Shown in pieces: positions 62,378 through 64,000 of a stretch of 64,000 nt of DNA. A program made the position numbers and the translations under genes. Positions within the stretch are counted from its first letter, which is position 1. Each line of letters opens with the position of its first letter. Origin of the DNA: Pelomyxa schiedti (Eukaryota > Evosea > Pelobiontida > Pelomyxidae); the NCBI GenBank assembly GCA_020536535.1, contig JAHLWZ010000562.1, positions 24,886 to 88,885 of the forward strand, given 5' to 3'. The notes under the pieces were generated by a model. It searched no databases and was not told the origin of the DNA. It saw only the letters and a list, made by a program, of their open reading frames with translations.

Positions 62378-63481
62378 ATGTTAGGGTGCGCCCGCGTGGA
62401 CGGTGCAATCGACGCACGTGCGCAGTTCGTGGCTGTGGGCGCCGGGGTAATTGTGGGACGGTGCGGGGCGCACAGCGCGGCGCGGATGCTGAGCCCGCAG
62501 CTGGCGTCGGACCTGGGCCGGCAGTGGATCGTCTGCCGGGCCCGCAGCGGGTTGTTCAAGCTCATACAATCCACGTCTGTCGCGACATCCGAGTTCGTCG
62601 CCGGGTTCTCTGTGTCCCACACGCTGGGGCTCGTCGACCCCGTCGCCGAAGTGTGCCGAGGCGACGTCGTCGCCTGGGTTCAGGGGAGTGGCGGCTGCTG
62701 CGGTGGGGGTGGGGCCAGGGCGGCGCGGGCGGATGCCGATTGTGGGAGGCGCAGCCCGTTCAAGCTCGCGGTGGTGAGGAAGTGGGTCAATGGGAGCCAG
62801 GCGAGGCTTGCGTTATGGGATGTGGAGAGGAACTCCGAGGTGAGGCTGGGCGCCCCCGACCAAATTGTGGATGTTAACGACGTGGTTCTGTGCAACCGCA
62901 AATGGATGGTTGTTTTCACGTTCGGGCATATCGTAATCAGGAAAATGATGCCCATTGGCCTGCCATCATCATCGTCAAAGCCCACCGCCAAGCCTCCCCA
63001 CATCGCCATGATCGACAAGCCAAACTGGCTGTCGGGAATGATTCTATCTGATGAGGATTCCGTAGCTGTGATTCAGAAGAATACGTGGCAGTGGGATGAC
63101 TTCTCCCTCCTCATTATCGACTTGCCCAAATCACACGCCACGGGTACCTTGTCCTGCGCGACCAGGCCGGTGAAAGGCCAGCAGCAACGGCTGTGGTGTT
63201 ACGATGGGAAGCTCTACGTTTCCTACTTTCCGGATTCCACATGCCAGTGCATCGAATGCGTAACAACAGGGCAAAGAATATCCGTCATCGAGCCAATTGG
63301 CACCCTCACCCACATAGGGGGTCCATTCTACACCCTCCCCAATGGTCTTGAGGACAGCTCATCACTCTACAACATGAATCACCCTCCTGGCAAGGTACTG
63401 CGCGTCGTGGAGGGAACAAGCTCAAGGACAACAAAGTGGGTGAACCAGCTCAATTCAACAGACTGCTCCCCAGTCATTTGA
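62378..63481 (+). CDS. Lineage-type protein related in layout to its upstream neighbour
   Basis: A single exon of 367 residues from ATG 62378, 140 bases after the previous gene. The N-terminus is GC-rich and Ala/Gly/Cys-rich (AQFVAVGAGVIVGRCGAHS). The rest has short strand-like stretches with Trp: KLAVVRKWVNGSQARLALWD, KWMVVFTFGHIVI, LWCYDGKLYVSYF. This fits a small propeller-like or beta-rich fold. No catalytic motif, signal peptide or membrane helix is seen. GC content drops from start to end, as in the upstream gene, which supports common origin. Function unknown. Confidence 0.65.
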   Translation: MLGCARVDGAIDARAQFVAVGAGVIVGRCGAHSAARMLSPQLASDLGRQWIVCRARSGLFKLIQSTSVATSEFVAGFSVSHTLGLVDPVAEVCRGDVVAWVQGSGGCCGGGGARAARADADCGRRSPFKLAVVRKWVNGSQARLALWDVERNSEVRLGAPDQIVDVNDVVLCNRKWMVVFTFGHIVIRKMMPIGLPSSSSKPTAKPPHIAMIDKPNWLSGMILSDEDSVAVIQKNTWQWDDFSLLIIDLPKSHATGTLSCATRPVKGQQQRLWCYDGKLYVSYFPDSTCQCIECVTTGQRISVIEPIGTLTHIGGPFYTLPNGLEDSSSLYNMNHPPGKVLRVVEGTSSRTTKWVNQLNSTDCSPVI

Positions 63482-63643
63482 TGTTGCAGATGCAGTCTCT
63501 GGAATCCGTATCTTCACACTCCAAACAACAGCTGCCTGTGGCCTTTGCGGTGTTTTCTGACAACAAGAAATAACTGGGAAATTTGCTCACCACAAACAAG
63601 GTACAACAACAATTTTTACATTTTGACCTTTAAATACAATCAG

Positions 63644-64000
63644 ACTCCACAACAAAGCATGCCAAAGGGGTAAATGCGAGCACACCTGATGACACTGGCA
63701 ACCATACTCAGTCTTCTGTCAAGGATCCTTTAAGGGGAAATGGTACAATGATAAATAAACTCTCAAGCATAACATCTTCACAAGGTGATGCCCGTGCTAT
63801 CAGAGATAGCATTGTTCTTGACAACTGCAGACCAGATGCAGGTCTTGTGAAGCGCTGGGCTGAATCCAGTTACCCCTTCCTGAAGGAAGTGTTGGATCTG
63901 GCTGCTAACCACGAGTTTGAGGGCAAAGCAAATTTCATTCAAGAGTTGTCCACAGTGCAAGCCAGTAGAGAGAGACAAGCAGAGATCAAGAAAAGGCAAG
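63644..64000 (+). CDS. 5' part of a gene running off the window (partial)
   Basis: After an acceptor-like atcag at 63643 the frame is open to the window edge: STTKHAKGVNASTPDD, then DARAIRDSIVLDNCRPDAGL, AESSYPFLKEVLDLAANHEF and ending QAEIKKRQ. An in-frame ATG at 63748 could be the start; otherwise a first exon lies in 63490-63600. The peptide is polar then helical and does not match a family I know. 63482-63643 shows nothing else certain. Confidence 0.5.

Overview
This window is nuclear DNA from a unicellular eukaryote. Genes are split by many very short introns (mostly 39-60 nt, GT..AG, with almost any base after the GT), are packed head-to-tail or convergently with tens to a few hundred bases between them, and encode typical eukaryotic proteins (proteasome, actin, PX, LIM, YEATS, Roco, Ras). 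Roco kinases, large LRR/ankyrin/kelch proteins and many Ras-like GTPases point to Amoebozoa. The paired proteins at 60.7-63.5 kb and the degenerate ankyrin-type gene at 44.8 kb resemble what I remember of the archamoeba Pelomyxa. That assignment is inference.

I rebuilt the exon structures by hand, joining frames at GT..AG pairs so that conserved motifs read through. For each multi-exon gene the exon lengths sum to a multiple of three with no internal stop, apart from one in-frame TGA in the Roco gene. Individual splice sites can still be off by a few bases.

Layout. 1-70: end of an upstream gene. 262-10087 (+): RING-WW-sacsin-like giant. 10787-16325 (+): Rab-LRR-Roc-COR-kinase-propeller Roco protein. 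16526-18654 (+): LRR protein with one repeat per exon. 18898-21740 (+): tandem ubiquitin-like, vWA and Ras fusion. 21933-23298 (+): proteasome alpha subunit. 23491-24467 (+): three-LIM protein. 24652-26859 (-): PX protein. 27367-32159 (+): full-length actin domain fused to a Sec23-like vWA protein. 32281-34387 (-): retinol saturase/carotenoid isomerase-like oxidoreductase. 34618-36967 (+): B12/radical SAM protein. 37059-39173 (-): Mdm31/32-like protein with a mitochondrial-type leader. 39304-44675 (-): TRAPPC13-like, LRR, Ras, SAM and caspase fusion. 44836-45475 (+): decayed ankyrin-type gene. 46275-47478 (+): unknown, possibly nuclear protein. 47534-50419 (-): vWA-YEATS fusion. 50547-52888 (-): kelch-SAM. 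53215-55005 (-): VTT-type membrane protein. 55228-59175 (-): ankyrin-F-box. 59485-60537 (-): Sel1 repeats. 60750-62237 and 62378-63481 (+): lineage-type tandem pair. 63644-64000 (+): partial gene.

The main theme is domain fusion. Five neighbouring genes weld modules that are normally separate. The most system-like is the LRR-Ras-SAM-caspase protein, whose order (sensor, GTPase switch, oligomeriser, protease) resembles that of NLR or inflammasome-type death regulators. I know of no described protein with that order, nor of an actin-Sec23/vWA or vWA-YEATS fusion, but I could not search.
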